Positions 7,857-18,426 of a stretch of DNA of 64,000 nucleotides are shown one piece after another. Position 1 is the first letter of the stretch. Every line of letters starts with the position of its first letter. This DNA is from JBBDJB01 sp040880125 (lineage in GTDB: Bacteria; Planctomycetota; Planctomycetia; Pirellulales; JBBDJB01): NCBI GenBank assembly GCA_040880125.1, contig JBBDJB010000029.1:44536-108535 (forward strand), written 5' to 3'. The notes below the pieces were generated by a model. The model was not told where the DNA came from, searched no databases, and saw only the letters and a list, made by a program, of their open reading frames with translations. Made by a program: the position numbers and the translations under genes.

Positions 7857-10800
7857 ACCAGGATCATTCGAGCGTCGACGTCCAGCGCGGGCCCATCGCC
7901 TGGATGGCCCGCAACTCCATGGCGGCCAACTTGCTAATGGTCATCCTCCTGGGGGGCGGGGTATGGGCGGCCGCTAACATGCAGAAGGAAGTCTTCCCGC
8001 AGTTTCAGTTGGATATCGTCGAAATCACCGTCAGCTATCCCGGCGCCGCGCCGTCGGAAGTCGAGCAAGGCATCCTGCGACCGGTCGAGGAAGCAGTTCG
8101 CGGCGTCGAGGGCATTCGCGAGATCACCAGCGAAGCGGAGGAAGGCCAGGGAACGGTGCTCATCGAGCTGTTGGCCGGCGAGCAGCGGATGAAGGCGTTT
8201 CAGGACATCCAACAGGCGGTCAGCCGCATCCGCACATTCCCTGACGACATCGAGCAGCCAGAAGTAACTCTGCAATCCGAGCAGCAGGAAGTGATGGAGA
8301 TCGGGCTGTACGGCCCGGTCGACATCTGGACGCTGCGCAAGCTTGCCGAGCAGTTGCGCGATCAGTTGCAGGCGCACGATCAGATCACACAGGTCGAACT
8401 GAGCCGTGTGCCAGAGTACGTCACGCACGTAGAGATTCCACGTCAAAGGCTACGCGAATACCGGTTGACGCTGCCGGATGTTGCGCAAATCATTGAGAAC
8501 TCGAGCGAAGATATCGCGGCCGGCGCGGTGCAGACGAGCGCGGGCGAGATTCTCCTCCGTGTCAAGGCGCGCAAGCAGTGGGCGGACGAGTTCGCAGGCA
8601 TCGAGGTCGTCACTAACTTGGGCGGATCGGTCGTGACGCTAGGTGAGATCGCCACCATTCGCGACGGCTTCGAGGAGGAGGGTTTTCACTCGCAGTTCAA
8701 CCAGACGCCCTCGGTCGAGCTGAACATTTTCCGCGTCGGTTCCCAATCTCCGCTCGATGTCGCCAATGCCGTCGAGCAAACGATGCGCGAATTCGAGAAC
8801 GCCTTGCCGCCGGGCGTTCAGTGGCGGATCGACAGCAACAACGCCGAAGAGTTCCGCCGGCGACTTAATCTAGTCGTCGAAAACGGGCTAATGGCGATCG
8901 TCATCGTTCTCTTGATCATGGCGCTGTTCCTCGAGTTTCGCCTGGCGTTCTGGGTGATGATGGGCATGGCCATCTCGTTCATCGGCGGTGTGCTGTTCCT
9001 CCCCCTGGCCGGGGTCAGCATCAACATGATCTCGCTGTTCGGCTTTCTCGTCGTATTGGGGATCGTGGTTGACGACGCGGTCGTGGTCGGCGAGAACGTT
9101 TACGAACAGCGGCGGGAACATGGCGACTATCTGACCGCCGCGATCCAGGGCACGCGGGAGATGGCCGGCCCGGTTACGTTCAGCATCCTGACCAACATCG
9201 TGGCGTTCGTGCCTTTGATGTTTATTCCGGGCGAGACGGGTAAGTTCTGGAGCCCTCTGCCGGTGGTCGTCATCATCGTCCTGGCTCTGTCTCTATTCGA
9301 GGCGCTGTTCATCCTGCCGGCTCACCTGGCGCATACTTCGGCCGCCGGGCGGCAAAGCGGTCTGGGCGCCTGGCTCCATCGGGGCCAACAGGCTTTCAGT
9401 CGGTGGTTCGACCGCGTTGTCGATATCGTCTATCGGCGCATTCTCGTGTTCTGCCTGCGGTTTCGCTACGTCACGGCCTGCTCGGCGCTCGCCCTGTTTC
9501 TCGTTATTGGAGGCTATGCCACCAGCGCGCATATGGGCATGATTCTCATGCCTGAGGTCTCCGCCGATGAGATCGAGGCCGGCGTGCGACTGCCGGTCGG
9601 CACCACTCCGGATCAGGCGGCGAGAATCGCCGATGCGGTGACCGATGCCAGCGTGCGGATGTTTGAGCGCCACAACCTTTACGAGGTGGCCGAGGGCATT
9701 AAAACCAACGTGCGAGGGCAGAACTTTATCGACGTCGAGGTCGTGCTGAAGCCGCCGGATCAGCGCGACATAACAGCCAATGAAGTCATTCAACTCTGGC
9801 GGGATTCAATCGGCGACTTGCCCGGCGTCGACCAGATCACCTTTGAGGCCGAGAGTGGGCCTGGTGGCTTTCGGCAGGACATCAGCGTCGATCTCAGCCA
9901 CAGCGATATCAACGTCCTCGAACAGGCCGGTCAGGAGTTACTCCAGCGTGCGGAGCGGTTCTCCAATGCCCGCGATGTTAACGACAACTACAACAAGGGC
10001 AAAACGCAGATCGACTTTCGTCTCCGCCCGGAAGGCAAGGCTCTTGGCCTAACCGACCGAGGCGTCGGGCAGCAGCTACGCGGCGCTTTCTACGGCTCGC
10101 TGGCCCTTCGCCTGATGCGCGGTACGAACGAAATCGAAGTCCGTGTGAAGCTGCCGAAAGAACAGCGAGAAGATATCCACAACCTGGAAGACCTGGTCAT
10201 CCGTACGCCGACCGGCGTGGAAGTGCCGCTTGTGGACGTTGCCGACGTCGAGATCAATGAGGCGTTCACTTCGATCAATCGGCGCGACGGTCGGCGCGTG
10301 ATCAACGTCTCGATGGACATCGAGCCCAAGAGGGCCGTTACGCAGGTGATCACAGCGCTGCAGACGGAGCTACTGCCACAGTTGCGAAACGATTTTCCCG
10401 GTATCACCTGGACCTTCGAAGGCAGCAGTGCTGAGATGCGCGAAGCGACCGCCTCTCTCTGGGGTTGGTTTGGCCTGGCGATAGCGGTGATTTACGCGCT
10501 GCTGGCCATCGCCTTTCGAAGCTACATTCAGCCGCTGATCGTGCTGCTGGCGATTCCCTTCGGCATCGTCGGCGCCGTCATCGGCCACATCATGCTCGGA
10601 TATGATCTGTCGCTCGTCAGTCTCATGGGCGTGATCGCGCTGTCCGGGGTCGTGGTCAACGATTCGTTGATCATGATCGACTACGCCAACCGCCACCGGG
10701 GGGATCACCCGGCATACGAAGCGATCCTCCAGGCGGGGCTGCGGCGGTTTCGGCCGATCATGTTGACCACGGCCACGACCTTCGGTGGGCTCATGCCGAT

Positions 10801-10960
10801 TATTTTTGAGACCTCGCTTCAGGCACAGTACATCATTCCCATGGCCATTTCGCTAGGCTTCGGAATCTTGTTCGCCACCGCAATCATCCTGGTGCTGGTA
10901 CCGTGCATGTACCTCATCCTGGAAGACGCCCGGCGGAGTGCCTTGGCAACACGTGACTAG
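7853..10960 (+). CDS. RND family efflux permease (AcrB-type, HAE)
   Basis: Inner membrane proton-drug antiporter, 1035 residues, close to the usual family length. I place the start at TTG 7853, overlapping the adaptor stop (TTGA). The frame is open further upstream, but that part only mirrors the adaptor gene. N-terminal RGPIAWMARNSMAANLLMV leads into TM1. The TM4 proton-relay motif GIVVDDAVVVGENVYEQ is intact, and the second half repeats it as GVVVNDSLIMIDYANRHR. Two large periplasmic loops are present. The sequence resembles the short HAE/'efflux RND permease' group in which substrates are often hydrophobic compounds; the substrate cannot be read from sequence. Confidence 0.93.
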   Translation: MNQDHSSVDVQRGPIAWMARNSMAANLLMVILLGGGVWAAANMQKEVFPQFQLDIVEITVSYPGAAPSEVEQGILRPVEEAVRGVEGIREITSEAEEGQGTVLIELLAGEQRMKAFQDIQQAVSRIRTFPDDIEQPEVTLQSEQQEVMEIGLYGPVDIWTLRKLAEQLRDQLQAHDQITQVELSRVPEYVTHVEIPRQRLREYRLTLPDVAQIIENSSEDIAAGAVQTSAGEILLRVKARKQWADEFAGIEVVTNLGGSVVTLGEIATIRDGFEEEGFHSQFNQTPSVELNIFRVGSQSPLDVANAVEQTMREFENALPPGVQWRIDSNNAEEFRRRLNLVVENGLMAIVIVLLIMALFLEFRLAFWVMMGMAISFIGGVLFLPLAGVSINMISLFGFLVVLGIVVDDAVVVGENVYEQRREHGDYLTAAIQGTREMAGPVTFSILTNIVAFVPLMFIPGETGKFWSPLPVVVIIVLALSLFEALFILPAHLAHTSAAGRQSGLGAWLHRGQQAFSRWFDRVVDIVYRRILVFCLRFRYVTACSALALFLVIGGYATSAHMGMILMPEVSADEIEAGVRLPVGTTPDQAARIADAVTDASVRMFERHNLYEVAEGIKTNVRGQNFIDVEVVLKPPDQRDITANEVIQLWRDSIGDLPGVDQITFEAESGPGGFRQDISVDLSHSDINVLEQAGQELLQRAERFSNARDVNDNYNKGKTQIDFRLRPEGKALGLTDRGVGQQLRGAFYGSLALRLMRGTNEIEVRVKLPKEQREDIHNLEDLVIRTPTGVEVPLVDVADVEINEAFTSINRRDGRRVINVSMDIEPKRAVTQVITALQTELLPQLRNDFPGITWTFEGSSAEMREATASLWGWFGLAIAVIYALLAIAFRSYIQPLIVLLAIPFGIVGAVIGHIMLGYDLSLVSLMGVIALSGVVVNDSLIMIDYANRHRGDHPAYEAILQAGLRRFRPIMLTTATTFGGLMPIIFETSLQAQYIIPMAISLGFGILFATAIILVLVPCMYLILEDARRSALATRD

Positions 10961-11033
10961 CCTGCCGCCTCGACAGCCCGTGTTGGATTCGTCGGCCGCG
11001 CGTACGCGGATGCGCATTGCAACCCCGACCATG

Positions 11034-12458
11034 TTACGGCTGTACCGTCACAACCGCTCGGCCATACGACCAGAGCTTCGGCGTGCCGTCGTCAGTCACT
11101 TCTAGGATGACGTGGATGGTGGACGGCCGTGAAACCTGTGGTGCGATTAGCCGGGTCGTCGGCGCCTCGACCGAACTAAAGGTGACGTTGTCGGGAAACC
11201 GTTTAGCATCTGGATCTCGCAAGGTACTTGCCTCTTCATAGATCCACCAACGGTAACCAATTCTATCGCCATCGGGGTCGCTAGAGCCCTCCGCGGTTAG
11301 CTCGACAGTGTCACCCGGTTTGGCGGCAATCTCAATCACACTCGTCGTTTTGTCGCCATTGAGCGCCGCCATCGGGTTATGGTTCGCCTTGTTGAATTCG
11401 TCCGCGACGCACCAATCCATGCGTGCGGCAAAATCGCTTTGGAAATGCTCACGCCACCGCCAGATGGTCGCGCCATTGCTCGTCTCTGACCGGCCATTGT
11501 CATCCGATGTGACCGTGTCGGCGGAATCCGTCCAGATCGGGCGCGGTTCGCCGTTGGGCTGAGCAAGCTCATAGCGTCCGCCCCAGCCGCCGTAGTCGGG
11601 ACGCACGTGCCACGCTAAACCGTTGTTGATCAATCCCAGGAAAGACGGCGTGTCGCCTTCCATGATGTACTCGACTCGCGGATAGAGAGCTCCAAGAGGG
11701 CCGTGATTCTCGATGATGTTTTCTTCCAGCCACGGATTATCCACCATCGCGAAATGATGCATCACGCCCGTCTTACGCATGCGGTCGCCAGCGATGCCAT
11801 TCCACGTGGCGCGACCGTAGTCGCCGCCAGGTGAGACGATGTAGAACAGGGAAGGGAACTGGGCACGGATCCATGGCCCCGCATCGTCCTGATCGGAGAT
11901 CGTGTAAACGCGAAGCTTGCTGACAAATTCCGCGACGGCGGCGTCATCTCGCGACTGCTTCACGTCCCATAGGGCCTGAGCCAACGTATTCGCTCCGCCC
12001 CATACGGTGACCCACACGGGTCGCTCGTCCCGCTCGTCGATGACTTTAATGAGGTGCCGTGAACCGGCCGAACTTTTGCGGTCGCCGACGGCGGCCATGC
12101 CGTATTTCGGCTGCCCGGTCTTTGTCACCGCACGCAACTGATCCGCTGCCGGATAGCCCTTGGCATGTATAATCAGGTTGTCGCGCACTTCCGCAAAGGC
12201 ATCGATTTGCCGGCGGATCAGATCCTCGCGTGTGGCGGTTCGAAGATGGGTCGACGTCGTGGCGATCAGGCCCTCGATGTCAAATTCGTTCGAGTAAACC
12301 AGAAAGCGAACGAGTGACTCTTCGTCATCCGGCTCGTTGGAGATGTCGGTCAGCACAACGACGCGCTGCCGCGAGTCTGTCGAGTCGGATTCTCCGAATG
12401 ATTCAGCGCCGAACACTACGACCAGGACAAGGAAGAACAAGGCGGGAGCGAATTTCAT
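11034..12458 (-). CDS. Secreted DUF1593 (nucleoside hydrolase-like) protein
   Basis: 474 residues with a signal peptide (MKFAPALFFLVLVVVFG...). It matches the DUF1593 family (Sde182-type): an N-terminal nucleoside-hydrolase-like fold starting RVVVLTDISNEPDDEESLVRFL, which contains the Asp-rich metal-site style motif DISNEPDDE, then WVTVWGGANTLAQAL. The C-terminal about 100 residues form an Ig-like domain (GSSDPDGDRIGYRWWIYEEA) typical of family members described as cellulose-binding. The likely role is hydrolysis or binding of extracellular carbohydrate or glycoside material in the periplasm; the substrate is unknown. It converges with the RND operon (73 bp gap, with a weak hairpin at 10996-11009) and is divergent from the DUF1553 gene. 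Confidence 0.85.
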   Translation of the reverse strand: MKFAPALFFLVLVVVFGAESFGESDSTDSRQRVVVLTDISNEPDDEESLVRFLVYSNEFDIEGLIATTSTHLRTATREDLIRRQIDAFAEVRDNLIIHAKGYPAADQLRAVTKTGQPKYGMAAVGDRKSSAGSRHLIKVIDERDERPVWVTVWGGANTLAQALWDVKQSRDDAAVAEFVSKLRVYTISDQDDAGPWIRAQFPSLFYIVSPGGDYGRATWNGIAGDRMRKTGVMHHFAMVDNPWLEENIIENHGPLGALYPRVEYIMEGDTPSFLGLINNGLAWHVRPDYGGWGGRYELAQPNGEPRPIWTDSADTVTSDDNGRSETSNGATIWRWREHFQSDFAARMDWCVADEFNKANHNPMAALNGDKTTSVIEIAAKPGDTVELTAEGSSDPDGDRIGYRWWIYEEASTLRDPDAKRFPDNVTFSSVEAPTTRLIAPQVSRPSTIHVILEVTDDGTPKLWSYGRAVVTVQP

Positions 12459-12902
12459 AATTGACCCAGTGGTTTGGAGATAAAATCACGTGCGGGAGCA
12501 ACGGTGATCGTGCGGTCCACCGGTAGAGTTGCGATACCAAATGTTGACGGAGTTTGCAAATCCCCGCATCCGCGACAATACCTTGGGCGCAATTCCCGGT
12601 AAAGCGTTTCTCCTTCGGCATTGCGGGAATTAGGCGGCCCCCCCGGCCGGCGAATTGAGGAAACCATCCGCTGGATCGGGCTGTGTACGACTGTTACGCG
12701 GCCGAGCCCGGCAGACGTGCGACGCAATTGGTTGAGACAACTGCCCGGCGATGGATTACTTTGTACGGGAGGAGGGAGGCGGTCGTGCAGCCGAACGCGT
12801 GTGCCAGCGCCCGCTGATGACGCCATCCGCTTGAGAGACGGTGCCGTCCGAAATACGTGATCTGATCTCCATCCCGTGTAACAGCCTAGTGGCCATAAGG
12901 CA
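12459..12902. other. 444-bp divergent intergenic region
   Basis: Holds the promoters of the divergent DUF1593 and DUF1553 genes. Open frames here have no recognisable product. An 8-bp inverted repeat AATTCCCG (12591-12598)/CGGGAATT (12624-12631) could be an operator, but it is weak evidence alone. Confidence 0.5.
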
Positions 12903-15900
12903 ATGAACTCAATGCATTTAACACACCGACTTTGGCGGCTGCTTTTCGTCTGCCTCATCGCGGTTTTTACAGAGCACAGTCGTTGCGCCGCCGCCGAATC
13001 GGATGATGCGGATCAGATCGAGTTTTTCGAGTCGCATATCCGACCGGTACTCGTGGAGCACTGCTACGAATGTCACAATTCGGTCGACTTGGCCGAGGGC
13101 GGACTGGCAGTCGACCATCGCGAGGGTTTTCTCGCTGGCGGCGACGGCGGCAAGGTGATCGTACGCGGCAATCCGCAGGAGAGCCGCCTGCTAGCCGTCC
13201 TTCGCCATGAAATCGATAGCCTGGAGATGCCGCAGGGGAGAGCGAAGCTCGAAAGTGAAGTAATCGCCGATTTCGAACGGTGGATCGCAATGGGTGCATT
13301 CGATCCGCGAGACGCGCCGCCCTCGGCGGATGAGTTGGCTGCCGCAACCTCTTGGGAAGCAACGTTCGAGAAGCGGAAGAACTGGTGGAGCTTTCAGCCC
13401 CTGGTGGCACCGGCATTGCCGGCGTTGGATGCCGCCGACTGGTCCGGCCACCCCGTGGATCGTTTCATATTGGCCAGGCTTGAGGAAAGCGGGCTAGCCC
13501 CGGCGCCGCCGGCCGACCCCGCTACGCTCGTACGACGATTGTATTTTACCTTGATTGGCCTGCCGCCGACTGCGGACGAGGCGGAACACTGGCAATCGGT
13601 CATCGCCCAACCGGGCGGCTATGAGCAACTCGTCGACCATCTGTTGGCTCGACCGCAATTCGGTGAGCGATGGGCCCGGCATTGGATGGACTGGATTCGA
13701 TACGCCGAATCGCACGGCTCCGAAGGTGATCCTACGATTGACAATGCTTGGCACTATCGCGACTACCTGATTCGGGCACTGAACGACGACGTTTCCTACA
13801 GTCAACTCGTACGGGAACATGTCGCGGGCGATTTACTGGAGCATCCCCGCATTAACGCGTCGCTGGGCATCAATGAGTCACTCATTGGGCCGGCGCATTG
13901 GCGGATGGTGTTTCACGGCTTCGCCCCGACCGACGCGCTCGAGGAACGCGTTCGCTTCACCGACGATCAGATTAATGTCTTCTCAAAAGCATTTCTGGGA
14001 CTCACCGTCTCCTGCGCGCGGTGCCACGACCACAAATTTGATCCGATTAGCCAGAAGGACTACTACGCTTTGTTCGGTGTCTTGGCATCGTCTCGGCCGG
14101 CCCGAACGGCGATCGACTTGCCCGAAAAGATCGGCCGACACCAGGAAGCGCTCCTGTCCCTCAAGGCCAGGCTTCGAAATGCGGTCGCCGAGGACTGGCT
14201 GGTAGCGGTGCAGAGGACTGCCGAGAAGCTGGCCGAGTTCCCCCCACCCAACCAAAATGCAGGCCAGCCGCCGAGCGAGTCATTGGTAAGCCCATGGCTG
14301 ATGACTCGAGACGAGGTCGCCAACGGAACTGACTTCGAAACGGCGTGGGGAAAGCGCATTGAAGCAGTTCGGCGGAAATTGAACCAGTGGATGGACTATC
14401 GTAGACACGACTACCTCCGGCGGTGGAATCTTGCGGACGCGGAGGATTATCAAAATTGGTATCCCCACGGTGCCGGTTTGAAGCCGGATCCACAGCCAGC
14501 AGGGGAGTTTTCTATCGCGGCGATCGGTGACCGGGTTCTGGTGGGAATCTACCCGGCCGGAGTTTATTCTCACGCGATCTCTACGAAACATCCCGCCCGA
14601 TTGACCTCCCCGGACATCGCGCTTGTCGGTGAAAGCGAACTTTGGGTGCACGCGATTGGCGACCCCAGCGCCAGCCTCCGCTACGTCGTTCAAGATTATC
14701 CGCGATCTGGTACCGTATATCCCGTAAACCAGCTCTCGGACCAGTGGCGCTGGCAGCGTTTTGACCTGTCCTACTGGGATGGCGATACGATCCACGTCGA
14801 ATTGGCCGCCGCACAGGACGCCCCGTTGTTAGTTCGAGACCAACCACGGTCCTGGTTCGGCGTTCGCGATGCGGTCCTCGTTGCCAAGGGGCAGCCGAGG
14901 CCATTGGATTCCGTCGAGCATCTGGCAACGCTACTGGAGGCCGCCGAGCGCAAACGACCCGCCACGCTGAGCGACCTTGCTGCCCTTTATGAATCGACGA
15001 TCCGCGCAGCCGTACAATCGTGGAAGGACGAGTGTGTCAGCGATCAGCAGGCATTGCTGCTGGACGCGTGTCTGCGGGAAGGCCTCCTACCCAACGCCCT
15101 GCAATCACTGCCTACAGCCAAGCCGGTCCTTGCCGAGTACCGGCGGCTCGAAGGCGAAATCCCCGTTCCACGGCGTGTGCCGGGTCTTGACGAAACGATC
15201 GGCCGCGATCAGCCGCTGTATGAGCGCGGCAATCATAAACAGCCTCGCGAGCCGGTACCGCGGCGTTTCCTGAGCGCCATTGATCCGACCCCCTACAAAA
15301 CGTCGCTGAGCGGCCGTAGGCAATTAGCCGAAGACCTGTTGCGCGATGATAATCCGCTCGCGCGACGTGTTATCGTCAACCGGATTTGGCACCATCTGTT
15401 CGGCCGTGGCATTGTTGCTACGCCGGACAATTTTGGTCGCCTTGGCGAGCAGCCGACGCATCCGGACCTTCTCGACTGGCTTGCAATTCAGTTTGTGAAG
15501 GACGGCTGGTCGCTGAAGAAGACGATTCGATTGATTGTTACGTCGAAGACCTGGCAGCTGTCATCCCACCCGCGTGCAACCGCAAGGCAGATCGATCCCG
15601 ACAACCTTTGGCTCGCGCGGGCGAACGTCCGCCGACTCGAGGCCGAGGCGATCCGAGATTCGCTGCTTGCCGTTACGGGCCAACTTGACGATTCCTTATA
15701 CGGACCACCGGTGGATGGAGTTTCTTCTCGGCGCAGCATTTATGTTGCCGTGGTGCGCAATTCGCTCGACCCTTTTTTGCGAAGCTTCGACTTTCCAGAG
15801 CCATTCAGTACCGTCGGTAGTCGCGACGTGACCAATGTTCCGGCTCAATCGCTGACGCTCATGAACGATGCCGGCGTTGCTGGTCATGCGCGCGCCTGGG

Positions 15901-17003
15901 CGCAGCGGCTACTCAACGCATCCACTTCGGGAAGCGACGAACAGCGGGTTCGCACGATGTTTTTGGCGGCGTTTGGCAGGCCGGCTTCCACAAGTGAAAT
16001 TAGCCGTACCATCGCCTATCTAAACGAGACGCGAAGTCGACTTCTTGCTCGGCAGCGACGACACGACGAACTGAAGGCGGAAGTTGCTCAGCGGCGAAAG
16101 CAGATCGAGCTGGTGATGCATCCCGTCCGGGCGCGACTGCTGATGGAGGCGAAAAGCAGGTCGAGGGCCCTCAGTGAATCCGCGCCGCCGCCGATCGGAC
16201 GATGGGAGTTCGAAGCGACGGCAGAAGACAGTGCAGGTAATCTCCATGGTGAACTTCGCGACGGCGCAATCGTTGAAGACGGTGCTCTGGCAGTCAGCCG
16301 TGGCGGACATGTATTGACAGCACCGCTCCAGACAACGCTGCGGGAGAAAACACTAGAAGCCTGGGTCATGCTCGACGATTTGGAGCAGCGCGGGAGTGGC
16401 GTGATGACCGTACAAACGCCCGATGGCGTCCACTTCGATGCGATCGTCTTCGGCGAGAACGCACCCCATCAGTGGCTGGCCGGCAGCAACAACTTTGCGC
16501 GTACGCAATCGTTCAACGGAGCCACGGAGACGGAAGCCGCGGATCACGCAGTTCACGTCGCTATCGCCTATCACGAAGATGGGCGCATCGTCGGTTATCG
16601 CAATGGCAAAGCGTACGGGCAGCCCTACCAGAGCAACGGACTGCACGTGTTCCAGGCCGGCAACACCGTTGTAGGATTCGGTGTGCGACATCTTCCAGCC
16701 GGCGGCAATCGCATGCTCGCCGGGCGAGTTCTAAAGGCCCAGCTATATGATCGTGCGCTAACGGCCGAGGAGGTTGCGATCTCCGCTCAGTCGCTACAAG
16801 GCTTTGTCTCCGATCCGATGGTGATGGCCGCGCTTACGCCCGATGATTTAAAGCTCGTGAATCAGCGGAACGCGGAAATCGCGGAACTGGGCTCCCACGC
16901 GAATGCACTGGGGCCAGCGCCAGACGCAGTCGATGACGTAACCGTGTGGACGGATCTGGCCAGGGCGCTGTTCACATTCAAGGAATTCATTTATGTCCGG
17001 TAG
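12903..17003 (+). CDS. Planctomycete cytochrome c / DUF1549 / DUF1553 protein with LamG-like domain
   Basis: 1366 residues. Signal peptide, then the planctomycete cytochrome C domain with CYECH (Cys54, Cys57, His58). Next is DUF1549 (from about HPVDRFILARLEESGL, residue 185, through ARHWMDWIRYAESHG). A middle region contains a second haem-like motif CARCHDHKFDP. DUF1553 lies around NPLARRVIVNRIWHHLFGRGIV to about residue 1040. Beyond it is a coiled stretch and a LamG/concanavalin-like domain (about 1140-1330: LEAWVMLDDLEQ...YNRALT-like YDRALTAEEV). Such proteins are very numerous in planctomycetes and are presumed to work outside the cytoplasm on polysaccharides with the DUF1501 partner; function is unproven. 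The start ATG follows ATAAGG. It overlaps the next gene by 11 nt. Confidence 0.92.
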   Translation: MNSMHLTHRLWRLLFVCLIAVFTEHSRCAAAESDDADQIEFFESHIRPVLVEHCYECHNSVDLAEGGLAVDHREGFLAGGDGGKVIVRGNPQESRLLAVLRHEIDSLEMPQGRAKLESEVIADFERWIAMGAFDPRDAPPSADELAAATSWEATFEKRKNWWSFQPLVAPALPALDAADWSGHPVDRFILARLEESGLAPAPPADPATLVRRLYFTLIGLPPTADEAEHWQSVIAQPGGYEQLVDHLLARPQFGERWARHWMDWIRYAESHGSEGDPTIDNAWHYRDYLIRALNDDVSYSQLVREHVAGDLLEHPRINASLGINESLIGPAHWRMVFHGFAPTDALEERVRFTDDQINVFSKAFLGLTVSCARCHDHKFDPISQKDYYALFGVLASSRPARTAIDLPEKIGRHQEALLSLKARLRNAVAEDWLVAVQRTAEKLAEFPPPNQNAGQPPSESLVSPWLMTRDEVANGTDFETAWGKRIEAVRRKLNQWMDYRRHDYLRRWNLADAEDYQNWYPHGAGLKPDPQPAGEFSIAAIGDRVLVGIYPAGVYSHAISTKHPARLTSPDIALVGESELWVHAIGDPSASLRYVVQDYPRSGTVYPVNQLSDQWRWQRFDLSYWDGDTIHVELAAAQDAPLLVRDQPRSWFGVRDAVLVAKGQPRPLDSVEHLATLLEAAERKRPATLSDLAALYESTIRAAVQSWKDECVSDQQALLLDACLREGLLPNALQSLPTAKPVLAEYRRLEGEIPVPRRVPGLDETIGRDQPLYERGNHKQPREPVPRRFLSAIDPTPYKTSLSGRRQLAEDLLRDDNPLARRVIVNRIWHHLFGRGIVATPDNFGRLGEQPTHPDLLDWLAIQFVKDGWSLKKTIRLIVTSKTWQLSSHPRATARQIDPDNLWLARANVRRLEAEAIRDSLLAVTGQLDDSLYGPPVDGVSSRRSIYVAVVRNSLDPFLRSFDFPEPFSTVGSRDVTNVPAQSLTLMNDAGVAGHARAWAQRLLNASTSGSDEQRVRTMFLAAFGRPASTSEISRTIAYLNETRSRLLARQRRHDELKAEVAQRRKQIELVMHPVRARLLMEAKSRSRALSESAPPPIGRWEFEATAEDSAGNLHGELRDGAIVEDGALAVSRGGHVLTAPLQTTLREKTLEAWVMLDDLEQRGSGVMTVQTPDGVHFDAIVFGENAPHQWLAGSNNFARTQSFNGATETEAADHAVHVAIAYHEDGRIVGYRNGKAYGQPYQSNGLHVFQAGNTVVGFGVRHLPAGGNRMLAGRVLKAQLYDRALTAEEVAISAQSLQGFVSDPMVMAALTPDDLKLVNQRNAEIAELGSHANALGPAPDAVDDVTVWTDLARALFTFKEFIYVR

Positions 17004-18426
17004 TTTCTCCCGTCGGCAATTCCTCGAATCTTGCTCGACCGGCTTCGGTGCGGCGGCGCTCGCCGCGTTGATGTGCGATTCGGCGTACTCGGCGAAACTG
17101 CCCACGTCTACGCGTGACCTCGCCAAAACACCACATCACTCCCCGCGCGCGAAGCGCGTTATCTTTTGCTTTATGTCGGGCGGCGTTTCGCACGTCGATT
17201 CGTTCGATCCGAAACCGAAGCTCAAGGAACTGCACGGCCAGCCCATGCCGGTACAAGTGGAGCGGACCCAGTTCAACAACAACGGCAGCATCATGGCCAG
17301 TCCCTTCGAGTTCGCTCCTTCCGGGCAGTCGGGGCTTGCGGTCAGCAGCATCTTTCCCGAGATCGCATCGGTCGCGGACGAACTGGCTGTGATTCGCTCC
17401 ATGACCACGACGGTTAACGAGCACGCTCAGGGAAACTTCTTCATGCACACCGGCTTCCCGTTCATGGGCTATCCCAGTGCAGGAGCATGGTGCACGTATG
17501 GGCTGGGAAGCGAAAACCACAATCTGCCGGGGTATGTTGTGCTGCAAAGCGGCGGCGCCGTCTCTCCTCACGGGGGAATCAGCCTTTTCAGTAACGGCTT
17601 CCTTCCCGCGCATCATCAGGGGTCCATTGTGAATGCCGACGGGCCGGAGGCGATTCGCAACATTCGGCCTCGCGACGCGCGGCTCGATCAACAGCGCAGG
17701 CTCGATTTCGTCCGCCACTTCGACGAGGCGTTTCTGAACGCCTCGGCACATGATGCTCAAGTCGAGGCCGCCATCCAAAATTATGAGACCGCATTCCGTA
17801 TGCAGTCGGCCGTGCCGGAATTAGTCGACATCTCCGGGGAGACCAGGCAGACCCACGAGCTTTACGGCCTCGATGCAGACGATCCGGAGAAGGCGGCCTA
17901 CGCACGCCAGTGCCTGCTCGCCCGGCGTCTCGTCGAGCGGGGAGTACGGTTTGTCGAGCTGAGCTGTCTCACCAAGGGCATCGGAGCCGGCGGAGCTGCG
18001 AATCCGTGGGACCAGCACGGCGAGCTTGAGAAGGGGCATCGCGCCATGGCATTTCAGGTGGACCAGCCGATCGCCGCTTTGATCAAGGACCTGCGTCGCC
18101 GAGGGCTGCTCGACGAAACGCTCGTCATTTGGGCGGGCGAATTCGGACGCACGCCGTTCTCGCAAGGAAGCAACGGTCGAGATCACAATCCATTTGGCTT
18201 CAGTGTATGGCTGGCGGGCGCGGGTATAAAAGGCGGCAGCATTCTGGGGGCGACCGATGAGTTTGGTTACCATGTCGTTGAAGATAAATGCACCGTCTAC
18301 GATCTGTGGGCTACGGTTTTGCATCTATTGGGCGTGGATCACGAGAAGCTGACCTACCGCTATGGCGGACGAGATTTTCGCCTGACGGACGTGCACGGTA
18401 ACGTACTCAACAAGATACTTTCTTGA
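16993..18426 (+). CDS. DUF1501 family exported protein (sulfatase-like fold)
   Basis: 477 residues, the usual size for DUF1501. The N-terminus has a twin-arginine-like signal (SRRQFLE, Arg7-Arg8, then a hydrophobic Ala/Leu stretch). Family landmarks: KRVIFCFMSGGVSHVDSFDPKP with the metal-site Asp, an AYARQCLLARRLVERGVRFVEL block, and EFGRTPFSQGSNGRDHNPFGF near the C-terminus. That arrangement resembles alkaline phosphatase/sulfatase enzymes. It is translationally coupled to the DUF1553 gene (start lies inside its last codons), so both are made together and probably act as a pair outside the cytoplasm. The enzymatic reaction has not been established for the family. Confidence 0.92.
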   Translation: MSGSFSRRQFLESCSTGFGAAALAALMCDSAYSAKLPTSTRDLAKTPHHSPRAKRVIFCFMSGGVSHVDSFDPKPKLKELHGQPMPVQVERTQFNNNGSIMASPFEFAPSGQSGLAVSSIFPEIASVADELAVIRSMTTTVNEHAQGNFFMHTGFPFMGYPSAGAWCTYGLGSENHNLPGYVVLQSGGAVSPHGGISLFSNGFLPAHHQGSIVNADGPEAIRNIRPRDARLDQQRRLDFVRHFDEAFLNASAHDAQVEAAIQNYETAFRMQSAVPELVDISGETRQTHELYGLDADDPEKAAYARQCLLARRLVERGVRFVELSCLTKGIGAGGAANPWDQHGELEKGHRAMAFQVDQPIAALIKDLRRRGLLDETLVIWAGEFGRTPFSQGSNGRDHNPFGFSVWLAGAGIKGGSILGATDEFGYHVVEDKCTVYDLWATVLHLLGVDHEKLTYRYGGRDFRLTDVHGNVLNKILS

